A stretch of DNA of 35,685 nucleotides from assembly GCA_950096585.1 (NCBI GenBank), contig CATNDK010000004.1:1-35685 (forward strand). Reading direction: 5' to 3'. The DNA comes from Thalassococcus halodurans. Lineage in GTDB: Bacteria > Pseudomonadota > Alphaproteobacteria > Rhodobacterales > Rhodobacteraceae. Of the stretch, positions 27,404 through 35,685 are shown piece by piece (position 1 is the stretch's first letter; every line of letters begins with the position of its first letter). The position numbers were made by a program, and so were the translations under genes. The notes under the pieces were generated by a model. That model was given only the letters and a program-made list of their open reading frames with translations. It did no database searches and was not told the DNA's origin.

Positions 27404-27814
27404 AGGTGTCCTCCCTAGACGTTATGTCCCTTCAGCCCGACCCCGACGAATCGGGACTAGGGGCTGATTGAACTATCTCGGGCGGGGGGCTTTGGCGAAA
27501 TTGCACCATGGTCGTATGGGTCGGATTCGCGCAATTTCAAGGGTGGGTTCGATTTTGTGACGTAGATGTATATTTATAAAATACTGAGTAATTATAATAA
27601 CCTATGGCGGTAATTCGCGCCGTTGCAGTATCCGCCGCGATGCAGGCGATGTCTTTTGCATAGCGCCAGAAACGAAAAAAAATAGCTGAAGATTGCTGCA
27701 CGGAAGAAAACGCAGAAAACCGACCGTGCCGATCCCAAGCTACGGGACTGACACAGCCGGTTCGTGACTGCTCAAGGCAATCGGTGTGCAGGCAATAACC
27801 TGCACGGGGAGCCC

Positions 27815-28363
27815 CTAGAAAAGCGGCGCGTATTTCCAGTTGTCGGCGTCTGGTGTCACCTCATCCAGATCGTAATCGGCGCCCTGCAAACGCTTGGCGA
27901 TCTTCAGGCCGTCCTTTGCGGCTTCGTCCACATAGGCCCGCCCAAGCGCATCATTTCTGGCCACGCCATGTCCGCGCATCAGGTCCAGTCCATAGTTGAA
28001 CTTGCCGACCGGATCGCCCAATTTGGCGGCCTTCAGATCCCAGTTCGCAGCGGCATCGGGGTTATATTCGCCACCCAATCCGTTGTTATCCAGCTGGCTC
28101 ATCCACGTCATCGCGCCAGTGTATCCGGCGTCGGCACAGGCCTGAAACAACTTGCGCGCGGCCTCGTGGCGACCGGATTTGGTGATGTAGTAGCCGGTGG
28201 CGCAGGTCACCATGTCGGTGACACCGTTATCGATGTTCGACATCACGCGGCCAAAGCCCGTGTCCTGCGGGTTCAGCGTTCCGAAATCGTCTTCAATCGT
28301 CTGGGTCTCGGCTGCCAAAGGCAGCGCGAAAACGCAACAAATGGCGCATAAAACGTGTTTCAC
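27815..28363 (-). CDS. Secreted Sel1/TPR-like repeat protein
   Basis: Signal peptide KHVLCAICCVFALPLAAE and Sel1-like GDPVGKFNYGLDLMRGHGVARNDALGRAYVDEAAKDG; GTG start at 28363 with AGAGGAGA RBS preferred over the listed ATG at 28420. Confidence 0.7.
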   Translation of the reverse strand: MKHVLCAICCVFALPLAAETQTIEDDFGTLNPQDTGFGRVMSNIDNGVTDMVTCATGYYITKSGRHEAARKLFQACADAGYTGAMTWMSQLDNNGLGGEYNPDAAANWDLKAAKLGDPVGKFNYGLDLMRGHGVARNDALGRAYVDEAAKDGLKIAKRLQGADYDLDEVTPDADNWKYAPLF

Positions 28364-28468
28364 GGCAAATCTCCTCTGGGGAAACCGTAACATGGATGCG
28401 CTTGGCGATCTTGGGTGCAATGGTCGTATTTCTGGTCAGCACTGCTGGCCTAATCTACGACCCTGCCA

Positions 28469-29431
28469 TCAGTTGGTCGGGCGTAGAGCAGCCCCCCAAG
28501 GGAAACGGCCCACCTTGATTGTCTTGATCGCCTTACGCTTGGCCACATCGACAACTGTCACGTCACCGGAAACGCCGTTCGTGGTGAACAGCAGCGATTT
28601 GTCGGCGTTGAATTCCATGTGCCAGACACGGCGGCCGACCAGAATGTAATCTTCGACCTCGAAGGTATCGGCGTTGATCACGGCCAGATGGTTGGACGGG
28701 CCAAGGGCAACAAAGGCGGTCTTTTCATCATCTGTCAGCTCGAACCCCACGGGCTGTACACGGTCGGGGTGAACCCCCTGAATTTCGAACCGGATTTTGC
28801 CCTTTTCCGCTTGGGTCGCGACATCAAACACAGTGATGGTGCCGCCGATTTCGGAACTGACCCAAAGCTCGGAGCCCTCTTTAACAAACTCGGCATGGCG
28901 CGGGCGGGAATCGACCAGCGTATTCGCGAACAACTGTTCGCTTTCCGTGTCGATCCAATGGGCCATGTTGGTGGTTTCAGAGGTTGTGATCGCGATGGTG
29001 CCATCGGGTGACACGGCCATGCCTTCGGGTTCGATGCCTACGTCGATCTGCGCAATCACCTTGCGGGTTTCTGTATCCACAACTGTGGTGATCGCGTCGT
29101 CTTCGTTGGCGATGTAAAGGCGGCGGTTGTCGGGGTGCAGCACAAACTGTTCGGGGTCTTCGCCCGAGGGCAGGTCATGCAGGATTTCACCTGTTTCAGG
29201 GTCCATCACCTGAACCGCATCGCTGTCGGATGCGCAGATATAAACAACCGAGTGATCCTTGGAAAAGGTGATGCCGCGCGGGCGTTCACCGGTCGGGATG
29301 GTGCGCACGACCTCTAGCGTGTCGATGTCGATCACGCTGATCGTGTCGTCCTTTTCGTTGGTGACCCAAATCTCGTCGGCAAGGGCAGGGGCCGCCAGAA
29401 GCGTAGCGGCGGCAAGGGCGATAAGTTTCAT
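28469..29431 (-). CDS. YVTN-type beta-propeller protein (PQQ-dependent catabolism-associated)
   Basis: Signal peptide MKLIALAAATLLAAPALA and repeated WVTNEKDDTISVIDIDTLEVVRTIPTGERPRGI-type blades. Confidence 0.85.
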   Translation of the reverse strand: MKLIALAAATLLAAPALADEIWVTNEKDDTISVIDIDTLEVVRTIPTGERPRGITFSKDHSVVYICASDSDAVQVMDPETGEILHDLPSGEDPEQFVLHPDNRRLYIANEDDAITTVVDTETRKVIAQIDVGIEPEGMAVSPDGTIAITTSETTNMAHWIDTESEQLFANTLVDSRPRHAEFVKEGSELWVSSEIGGTITVFDVATQAEKGKIRFEIQGVHPDRVQPVGFELTDDEKTAFVALGPSNHLAVINADTFEVEDYILVGRRVWHMEFNADKSLLFTTNGVSGDVTVVDVAKRKAIKTIKVGRFPWGAALRPTN

Positions 29432-29432
29432 C

Positions 29433-30602
29433 TTAGTCCTCGTCAAAAGCGGTGCATTTGGATTCGGGCTGATCAATTCCTAGCGTGTCCAGCTCGCTGA
29501 CCTGATGCAAAAACCCTTCTAAAGGGGCGGTGGCCACAACGGCACGGCCTGTGACCAGCGGAATCGGCTGGCGCAACTGGCCGTTCCAGCCGCGATAATT
29601 CATCGGGCGGCCTTTGAAGCCGGCCAGTTCGAACGCATCCGACAGGATGTAGTCGCGCAAAGTGGCCGGATCATCGGATTGGGTCCGCGTGACAGCCTCG
29701 CCCAGCGACCGGAAGGCGGCCCAGGCGGCATAGTCTTCGCTGCGCATGTCACGGCCTGTCAATTCATGGAATCGGTTCTGCATCTGGACCGCGCCCCACT
29801 GTTCGACAACGTCGGACCATGCAACGGGACGCAGCCCGTCCGATCCCGCGACAGGGCGGGCGATCCATGTGTTGTACGCAATATACCGGCCGAAATCGTC
29901 CAACTCGTCGGCCAGCAGAAGGGCGTCGTATTCACCCAGATCCTGCGTGAATAGCGGCACTTCCTGCGCGGCGTTGCGGCGCATGTCGGCGTTGAACACC
30001 CACTCTTTTTCGGCCTTCAACTCCAGACCGAATTTGGTGACCGACTGTTTTAGCGATTCAGCAAAGGCCTGATCCTGCGGATGCGCGCCGGATATCAGGG
30101 CCAATGTCGTCCAGCGACGTTTCACAAAGAACTGGACCAGCGCGTCGGTGCGCATGCGATTGGATGGCAAGGTGTGCAAAAGATTGGCACGGCAGGATTC
30201 GTTGCGCAGCGCCACATCGGGGCTGGTCGCATTGAAAAGCAGGGCATCTTTGGCCTCGGGTAGGTCCGCGACCCCTAGCAAAAGGTCGGATGGTGCATCG
30301 AGGATGACATAGGGCGACAAGGCCAGAGCCTGTTTCGCAGAAGCAATCCAGTCACCGCCTTCCGGTACAACAATCGTTTCCAGCGTATAGGTATGACCCA
30401 GAAATTTGCCGGTGGTCATGTTGTCGGCAAGGCCCAGATCGGCCCCCGCAGACCCAAGATCATCGGGGATCGGATCAAGGTTCGACAGAACCGGCGGGCG
30501 CGGAACGTCTTGTTTTAGATAGACAACCGGAACCTCGATTGCCGCAGACACAACCTGCGGCAGCGCAAGCGCCAGAAACAACATCTGAAACAGTCGAAAC
30601 AT
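29433..30602 (-). CDS. ABC-transporter-type substrate-binding protein of PQQ-alcohol dehydrogenase clusters
   Basis: Signal peptide FRLFQMLFLALALPQVVSA; periplasmic branched-chain-type fold features; position in the cluster; GGGAGGAG RBS before ATG 30602. Confidence 0.72.
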   Translation of the reverse strand: MFRLFQMLFLALALPQVVSAAIEVPVVYLKQDVPRPPVLSNLDPIPDDLGSAGADLGLADNMTTGKFLGHTYTLETIVVPEGGDWIASAKQALALSPYVILDAPSDLLLGVADLPEAKDALLFNATSPDVALRNESCRANLLHTLPSNRMRTDALVQFFVKRRWTTLALISGAHPQDQAFAESLKQSVTKFGLELKAEKEWVFNADMRRNAAQEVPLFTQDLGEYDALLLADELDDFGRYIAYNTWIARPVAGSDGLRPVAWSDVVEQWGAVQMQNRFHELTGRDMRSEDYAAWAAFRSLGEAVTRTQSDDPATLRDYILSDAFELAGFKGRPMNYRGWNGQLRQPIPLVTGRAVVATAPLEGFLHQVSELDTLGIDQPESKCTAFDED

Positions 30603-30760
30603 CGACATCTCCTCCCTCTCCAACATCGTTAGAGCATCCAAAATATCGCCTTCACATTGGACCATGGTCGAAGATCGTGGCGGTCTTCAACCAAGGTCGC
30701 ATTTCGCTGTGGTGGAAAGTCGGGCTATCTCGGTGGAAACCGCATGAACAGGAGGAAATC

Positions 30761-31441
30761 ATGCTCGTTGATTTTCGCATCACACTTTTGGGCGCACTTA
30801 CGGCTGGTACAATGGCTATGGCCCATGGTGACGTCGCCCCGCAGCCCATCAACACAGACGTTCTGCCCGACGTGGGCGAAGAATGGCTGACAGAAAACCC
30901 CTACCGCGCTGAAGAAGTCGGCGAAGAGACATGGGCAGCCGCCATCAAGATCGGTGATTCCGGTTACAATCAGAACTGTGCGCGCTGCCACGGTCTGGGC
31001 GCTGTTTCGGGCGGTCTGGCCCCCGACCTGCGTTACCTCGAAGCCGAAGAGTTCGGCGACGAATGGTATGTTGAGCGTTTCCAGGTTGGCTACACGCAGA
31101 ACGGCATCACCAAGATGCCCGCGTTCGGTGAGCTTCTGGGCCAAAAGGCCGCTTGGGCCATCCGCACATACATCGAAACACGCCCCGATGACGGCGCTCT
31201 GGACGACTATGCCGATCGCTTGAAAGAGATCCGCGATGAGTTGGCCGGCATGTCCGCCGGTGATGATGCATCCGCGCTTCAGGCTGAGCTGTCCGAAATC
31301 GCAGGCAACATCGAAACAGCTTCGGGCGCGCCCGTTGCAGACAGCATCGCGATGCGTGCGGCGAACCTTCTGGCAGGTGACACACCTGAATATGCAGAAG
31401 CAGCCGAACAGCTCACAATCGGATTGTCTGCCGCAAATTAA
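30761..31441 (+). CDS. Cytochrome c, c-550 PedF-like
   Basis: Signal peptide, single heme motif CARCH (NQNCARCHGLGAVSGGLAPDLRYL), RBS GGAGG before ATG 30761. Confidence 0.85.
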   Translation: MLVDFRITLLGALTAGTMAMAHGDVAPQPINTDVLPDVGEEWLTENPYRAEEVGEETWAAAIKIGDSGYNQNCARCHGLGAVSGGLAPDLRYLEAEEFGDEWYVERFQVGYTQNGITKMPAFGELLGQKAAWAIRTYIETRPDDGALDDYADRLKEIRDELAGMSAGDDASALQAELSEIAGNIETASGAPVADSIAMRAANLLAGDTPEYAEAAEQLTIGLSAAN

Positions 31442-31450
31442 CGCGGCAGA

Positions 31451-32356
31451 TTGGGGCACATGATTAGACGCGCCTTCCTCCTCACCTCAATCATCGGGTC
31501 TCTCCTTGCGGGACCCGCACTGGCTAGGTGCGAAGATCACGTGCCCCAACCCAAACCCCAAAACGCCAGCCGCGATATCGTGGGGGCGGATTTGGATACG
31601 ATCATTGATCGTGGGTACATCGAAATTGCCGCTTACGAAGATTTTCCGCCGTGGTCCTATGAGGAGGACGGGAAGATCAAGGGCGTTGATATCGAAATCG
31701 GCCGCCTGATCGCGGCTGATCTGGGCGTTGAGCCCCGCTTCAAGCTGGTGACAGCGGGCGAAAACCTTGATGCCGATCTGCGCAACTGGATCTGGAAAGG
31801 TCCGCTGATCGGCGGAAGCGTGGCAAATGTCATGCTGCACATCCCCTATGACAGCGACTATGCCTGCCGCGTGGAACAGGTGGTCTTTACCGGCCAGTAC
31901 CACGTCGAAGAGGTTGCTATCGCCTACCGCAAAGATGCCTACCCCGAGGATTTGCCCGTTCCGGCCTATTTCCGGTTTGATACGGTGGCCGTGGAAAACG
32001 ACTCGATCGCCGATTTCTACCTGACCTCGTTCCCAGGTGGCCAACTGGCCGCCAACGTGCGGCGGTATCCGACCGCCGCTGGCGCGATGCAGGCTTTGGC
32101 TGACGGCGAAACCAAAGCGGCCATGGGCCCCTTGGCACAGCTTGAGTTTGGTCTGACCGAAGATTTGGGCGTACACACGCCGCCGCTGCCGGGGTTTGCT
32201 GCGGGCAACTGGACCAGCGGCGTTGCGGTGCATTTCGCCTATCGTGGCCTCAGCTATGCCGTAGATGACGCCATCTACGCCGCCATTCAGGATGGCCGCA
32301 TGCAGGCGATCTTTGACAGCTACGGGCTGACCTTCAGACCACCCGAGCTGCGCTAA
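31451..32356 (+). CDS. Quinoprotein-dehydrogenase-associated periplasmic solute-binding protein (XoxJ/MoxJ-like)
   Basis: Signal peptide; IEIAAYEDFPPWSYEEDGKIKGVDIEIGRLIAADLG typical of family 3 solute-binding proteins; adjacent to the cytochrome c gene. Confidence 0.8.
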   Translation: MGHMIRRAFLLTSIIGSLLAGPALARCEDHVPQPKPQNASRDIVGADLDTIIDRGYIEIAAYEDFPPWSYEEDGKIKGVDIEIGRLIAADLGVEPRFKLVTAGENLDADLRNWIWKGPLIGGSVANVMLHIPYDSDYACRVEQVVFTGQYHVEEVAIAYRKDAYPEDLPVPAYFRFDTVAVENDSIADFYLTSFPGGQLAANVRRYPTAAGAMQALADGETKAAMGPLAQLEFGLTEDLGVHTPPLPGFAAGNWTSGVAVHFAYRGLSYAVDDAIYAAIQDGRMQAIFDSYGLTFRPPELR

Positions 32357-33240
32357 AGTTCAGTGATTGAGCCGTTGTGACCGACGCAAATCGCCGTCGG
32401 CGCGCCGTCGATTGCGCGTAGCGTGGCTGCGATTTCATAGGCATCTGCATAGCAGAACGCCGTGGACAGCGCGTCTGCGGTTACGGCTTCGTCCGCTTCG
32501 ACACTGACGGTTGACCACAGCGGTTGCCCCGCACCTTGCAGGTTCACGATATGTGGCTGGCCATCGGCCAATGTCATGGCCAATGGGCTGGATGTGGCGA
32601 TGGCGCGGTTGCGTAACACGCGTGTCTGAACCAACCCGTATTCGGGATCGGAGACGCCCAATGTCCAGTTGCGCCCGTTGCCGCGAAACTCGCCGATATT
32701 TACCAGAACATCTGTCAGGCCCGCATCGATTAAAACCTGCGTCGCCAGATCGGTGACAAAGCCCTGCGCAATACCATTCAGGGTCAGTTCCTGACCCGCG
32801 CCAAGGGTGATGCGATCCGGTGTGAACGTGACCTGTTCCCAGCCGATCAGGTGCTGAACCGGATAAGGATCGTGGCCCTGCGCCAGGGCTGACCACAGCG
32901 GTTGGACCGTCGGATCGAACCGGCCATTTGTGGCGCGATGCATCCTGTCACAACGGGTGATCAACTGATGGAATCTGGGATCAGGCCGCTGCAAGACACC
33001 GTCTTTGTTCAACTGCGACAGGGCCGAGAACGGATCATACAGGCTGAAGAGCGACTCGCATTCCGCCAACAACTGGCGGACTTGGGCAATCGCGGGTTTT
33101 GCAATCTCAGGCGGCGCATCCAGCGTCAGGGCGACCTCGGCCCCCATGGCGACACCCTGCCATTTAACGGGCGCCGATGCCATTGCCGGAGTGGCAAGCG
33201 CGGCCGCGCTAATGGTCAGGAAACGTCTGCGCGAAATCAT
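32353..33240 (-). CDS. apbE: FAD:protein FMN transferase (ApbE family)
   Basis: WQGVAMGAEVALTLDAP, LNGIAQGFVTDLA, VNIGEFRGNG, DALSTAFCY; start overlaps the NosR-like gene stop (ATGA). Confidence 0.85.
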   Translation of the reverse strand: MISRRRFLTISAAALATPAMASAPVKWQGVAMGAEVALTLDAPPEIAKPAIAQVRQLLAECESLFSLYDPFSALSQLNKDGVLQRPDPRFHQLITRCDRMHRATNGRFDPTVQPLWSALAQGHDPYPVQHLIGWEQVTFTPDRITLGAGQELTLNGIAQGFVTDLATQVLIDAGLTDVLVNIGEFRGNGRNWTLGVSDPEYGLVQTRVLRNRAIATSSPLAMTLADGQPHIVNLQGAGQPLWSTVSVEADEAVTADALSTAFCYADAYEIAATLRAIDGAPTAICVGHNGSITEL

Positions 33241-35303
33241 TCTGCGGCCACCTTCTGTCTGCTGCCCCGTTCCTTCAGGATCAGTGGCACGCATTGTTTT
33301 GGATCATCATGGATAGTTACGCAATCCAGACACTGGAAGCATTCGCTATATTGGATTTCACCGGTACGTTTGATTGCGCCATATTGGCATTTCACGCGGC
33401 ACAGCTGGCAGGGTGATCCGCATTCGTCGCGCCGTGCGATCCAGTCGCGTCCACGCAGAAGCCCGCCAATCGCCATCACGGCCCCAAGCGGGCAGACATA
33501 GCGGCAGAACCCCTTGAACATCACCATGCCCAGCACCAGCCAGAATACGGCATAAGCGACATAGTACCATTCCCGCACAAAGAAGGTGGTGATCGCGGTT
33601 TTGAACGGCTCGACCTCGGCCGCTTTGTCGGCTTGGTCAGGTGCGATAAAGGCAATGGCGATCAGGCCGGCCAGCACCACGTATTTCAAGTATTTCAACC
33701 GCTTGTCCCACGCCGCGGGCACGTCGATCTGGGGCACACGCAGGAGACGCCCCAAGTGATGTGCAAATTCTTGCAACGCGCCGAACGGGCAAAGCCACCC
33801 GCAAAACAGGCCACGACCCCAGGCCACAAAGCCCGCAATGGTCACTGCCCAGATCAGCAGCGAAAACGGATCGTATAGAAGGAAGGCAAAGCTGCCGCCT
33901 TCGACCGCTGCGCGAAGGGTTCCGATGACGGTGACAATCGACAGCTGGCCTTGCCCCCACCAGCCGATAAAGCCCGTGACCACAGCCAATATGGCCAACC
34001 GAACGGGGGTAAAGCGGGGCAGGGCGGCAAGCGCGTTCATTTTGAACGCCAAGGCCACCAACAGGCCGGTCAGGAAGACGGCCAGAACAATCATGTCTGT
34101 TTGGCGGTTGCGCAATGCCTCAAGCCACGGGGGGGCCGGTTTGATCTGAACGGGACGTGTGAAAAAGCGCTCCGGCGTTGAATGGGCAACCTCGATGGTG
34201 ACGGACCCGATTTCAGGCTGGAACACCCCATGTTCGCGCAGGGCCAGTACCTTCAGCGTCCAGTCGCGCGACGGATCAAATCCCAGCCGACGGTCGGTGC
34301 GCAGGATCATCGCGGTGCCGTCAGGTGCGCCATCGGCCAGTTCCACGAACAGGTCTGCGTCGCGCAGCGCCACAGGAAGACCATCCTGTTCGGCGGATAG
34401 CCAGTCCGGCGAGGTGTTGCGCACGAACTCCTCGCTCACCAACCCGTGTCGTGCGGTTTCGATCAGAAGCAGCGGTTCGTCGTTGTCCGAGATCTCCATA
34501 AAGCGCTGAAGCTCTTCATAGGTGTCATCGGACAGGGCTGCCTTGGCGATGGATTGGGGCCCCAGATCGACGATCCACAAATCAAGATAGGCCTCGTCGG
34601 GATAATCACTGGCCTCGGGGTCGTCATCGGCCCAGCGGGTGCCTGCAAACAGCACGTTGATTTCCGCGTTGCTCAGCTGTTTGCGCGTGGCGATGCCTTG
34701 GGACACCAGATCATCCCACGTCAGATTCTCGGAATACTCGGGGTCCGGATAGGCAGGGGGCGAGGTGGCGATGCCCTGCATCTTTTCCCGCGCCACGGCC
34801 AGCGCGGCCCCCATCACCGATTCATGCGCGATCCGGACGCTGGCGGTCGCCTTGGTCACGCCGTCCAGATAGACCAGCGACGATCCAGAGGCCCCTTCGC
34901 CATAAGGGGTGCCAACAACGATGGAATCCGAAATCGACAAGCCGCCGTATTGTTCAAAGAACTTGTGAAACGGTGCCTCGCCCAGACCGGACACAAAGAT
35001 CGGTTCATTGTGGCTGATCAGCTGGACATCGAGAAACTTGCCCTCAAGATCCAGGACAACCAGCACATTGATCGGCGCGCCGGAAAAGCCGGGCAGGGGG
35101 GCCAGGGGTTCGGTCTCGAACACATAGCCCGCGGTCTGTCCGCCCGCATTCTCCAGTGTCCAGACACCTTTATCGTTGACGGGGTCCCCCAGCAGGAAAG
35201 GCGGAATGACCCGTTCGGCCAGCGCCTCTCGGCTCATCAGGTCGGCCCGGGCGGTGCCGGTCAGCAGGCAGAGACAGGTCAGAAAGGTGAGGATCACGCG
35301 CAT
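33237..35303 (-). CDS. NosR/NirI-like membrane flavo-iron-sulfur protein (FMN-binding domain, TM helices, two CxxxCP motifs, ferredoxin-like C-terminus)
   Basis: FMN-binding segment YLDGVTKATASVRIAHESV; CGWLCPFGALQEF; CRYVCPLGAVMAIGG; CGSPCQLCRVKCQYGAI and CFQCLDC. Confidence 0.87.
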   Translation of the reverse strand: MRVILTFLTCLCLLTGTARADLMSREALAERVIPPFLLGDPVNDKGVWTLENAGGQTAGYVFETEPLAPLPGFSGAPINVLVVLDLEGKFLDVQLISHNEPIFVSGLGEAPFHKFFEQYGGLSISDSIVVGTPYGEGASGSSLVYLDGVTKATASVRIAHESVMGAALAVAREKMQGIATSPPAYPDPEYSENLTWDDLVSQGIATRKQLSNAEINVLFAGTRWADDDPEASDYPDEAYLDLWIVDLGPQSIAKAALSDDTYEELQRFMEISDNDEPLLLIETARHGLVSEEFVRNTSPDWLSAEQDGLPVALRDADLFVELADGAPDGTAMILRTDRRLGFDPSRDWTLKVLALREHGVFQPEIGSVTIEVAHSTPERFFTRPVQIKPAPPWLEALRNRQTDMIVLAVFLTGLLVALAFKMNALAALPRFTPVRLAILAVVTGFIGWWGQGQLSIVTVIGTLRAAVEGGSFAFLLYDPFSLLIWAVTIAGFVAWGRGLFCGWLCPFGALQEFAHHLGRLLRVPQIDVPAAWDKRLKYLKYVVLAGLIAIAFIAPDQADKAAEVEPFKTAITTFFVREWYYVAYAVFWLVLGMVMFKGFCRYVCPLGAVMAIGGLLRGRDWIARRDECGSPCQLCRVKCQYGAIKRTGEIQYSECFQCLDCVTIHDDPKQCVPLILKERGSRQKVAAE

Positions 35304-35463
35304 GGCCGCGACCCTAGGCCCGCCCGAAACGCGCCCCTATGCGACCTTGGTCGGATTGGGGTGGCCTGACGCAAAGGTGATTGATCTACGACCTTAGGCG
35401 AAGTGATCCGCCCACGCCCGCCATGCTAGCCTTTGCGGCATGGTACGACAGGGAGGGTCCGCC

Positions 35464-35685
35464 ATGTTCATCCGCACCGCGTTTGCCGCGCTGATTGCCG
35501 TTGCAGGCAGCGCCGCCGTCGCTCTCGACGATCCGCAGACCGTTCTGCAGGATCCGATGGGGTCCGGCATGTGGAATTACCACCAGAAGGGGCTGCTGGG
35601 CGATCCCGCCGACATCCGCTTTGACGACCGGGTGGTGCTGCGCGCGCCGGCCTCGGCCGAGGACACCCTGAACGTGCCCCTGCTG
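35464..35685 (+). CDS. Quinoprotein dehydrogenase-associated SoxYZ-like carrier, 5' part (truncated by window edge)
   Basis: MFIRTAFAALIAVAGSAAVALDDPQTVLQDPMGSGMWNYHQKGLLGDPADIRFDDRVVLRAP..., open to the last base. Confidence 0.65.
   Translation, partial: MFIRTAFAALIAVAGSAAVALDDPQTVLQDPMGSGMWNYHQKGLLGDPADIRFDDRVVLRAPASAEDTLNVPLL

Noticed and set aside
26477-27418. 313-aa + strand ORF over the PQQ dehydrogenase
   Set aside because: Shadow ORF; Cys-rich random-looking sequence.
27786-27805. GTGCAGG-CAATAA-CCTGCAC hairpin downstream of the Sel1 gene as a terminator
   Set aside because: A perfect 7-bp stem but no U tract on either strand; too weak to call.
33237-35303. Interpreting the NosR-like gene as part of a nitrous oxide reductase operon
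   Set aside because: No nosZ, nosD, nosF or nosY in the window; neighbours are alcohol dehydrogenase accessory genes.
34446-35369. 307-aa + strand ORF over the NosR-like gene
   Set aside because: Shadow ORF antisense to a recognisable protein; it also runs over the divergent promoter region.
1-35685. CRISPR arrays, tRNAs, rRNAs, IS elements or prophage genes
   Set aside because: No regularly spaced repeats, tRNA-like cloverleaf, transposase or phage protein was recognised on reading the window.

Overview
The window reads as alphaproteobacterial, Roseobacter/Rhodobacteraceae-like, extrachromosomal replicon DNA. It is almost fully coding, with no tRNA, rRNA, IS element or CRISPR array seen. 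From left to right it contains: (1) a partial sugar/inositol isomerase-like TIM-barrel gene, then two paralogous LacI-type regulators bracketing a PanB-like protein, a MocE-like Rieske ferredoxin and a MocD/fatty-acid-desaturase-like oxygenase; (2) a DUF305-type membrane protein; (3) a complete repABC replication/partition module on the minus strand, with three copies of a GTTTACAGCTGTAAAC palindrome (two inside repB) and a probable antisense ctRNA between repB and repC; (4) galB/galC/galD-like lower gallate/protocatechuate 4,5-cleavage genes, a TRAP transporter, a LysR regulator with two N-terminal HTH domains, and a type I extradiol (VOC) dioxygenase; (5) a TetR regulator and an NAD(P)-binding protein; (6) xylulokinase and transaldolase; (7) a NarL-type response regulator, a FIST (NosP-like) sensor and a hybrid histidine kinase; (8) a PQQ alcohol dehydrogenase cluster of the exa/ped type, with an ExaF/PedH-like (lanthanide-type) enzyme, Sel1 protein, beta-propeller, ABC-like binding protein, cytochrome c PedF-like, solute-binding protein, ApbE, a NosR-like flavo-iron-sulfur membrane protein and a truncated SoxYZ-like carrier. 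Main points for follow-up: parS-like sites embedded in repB, an in-frame TAA interrupting the PanB-like gene, a recurrent TACGACC(WW) motif in four intergenic regions of the PQQ cluster, triple TetR operator-like repeats, the double-HTH LysR, and the NosR/ApbE/SoxYZ additions to the alcohol oxidation cluster. All functional calls come from reading motifs by eye; no database search was run.
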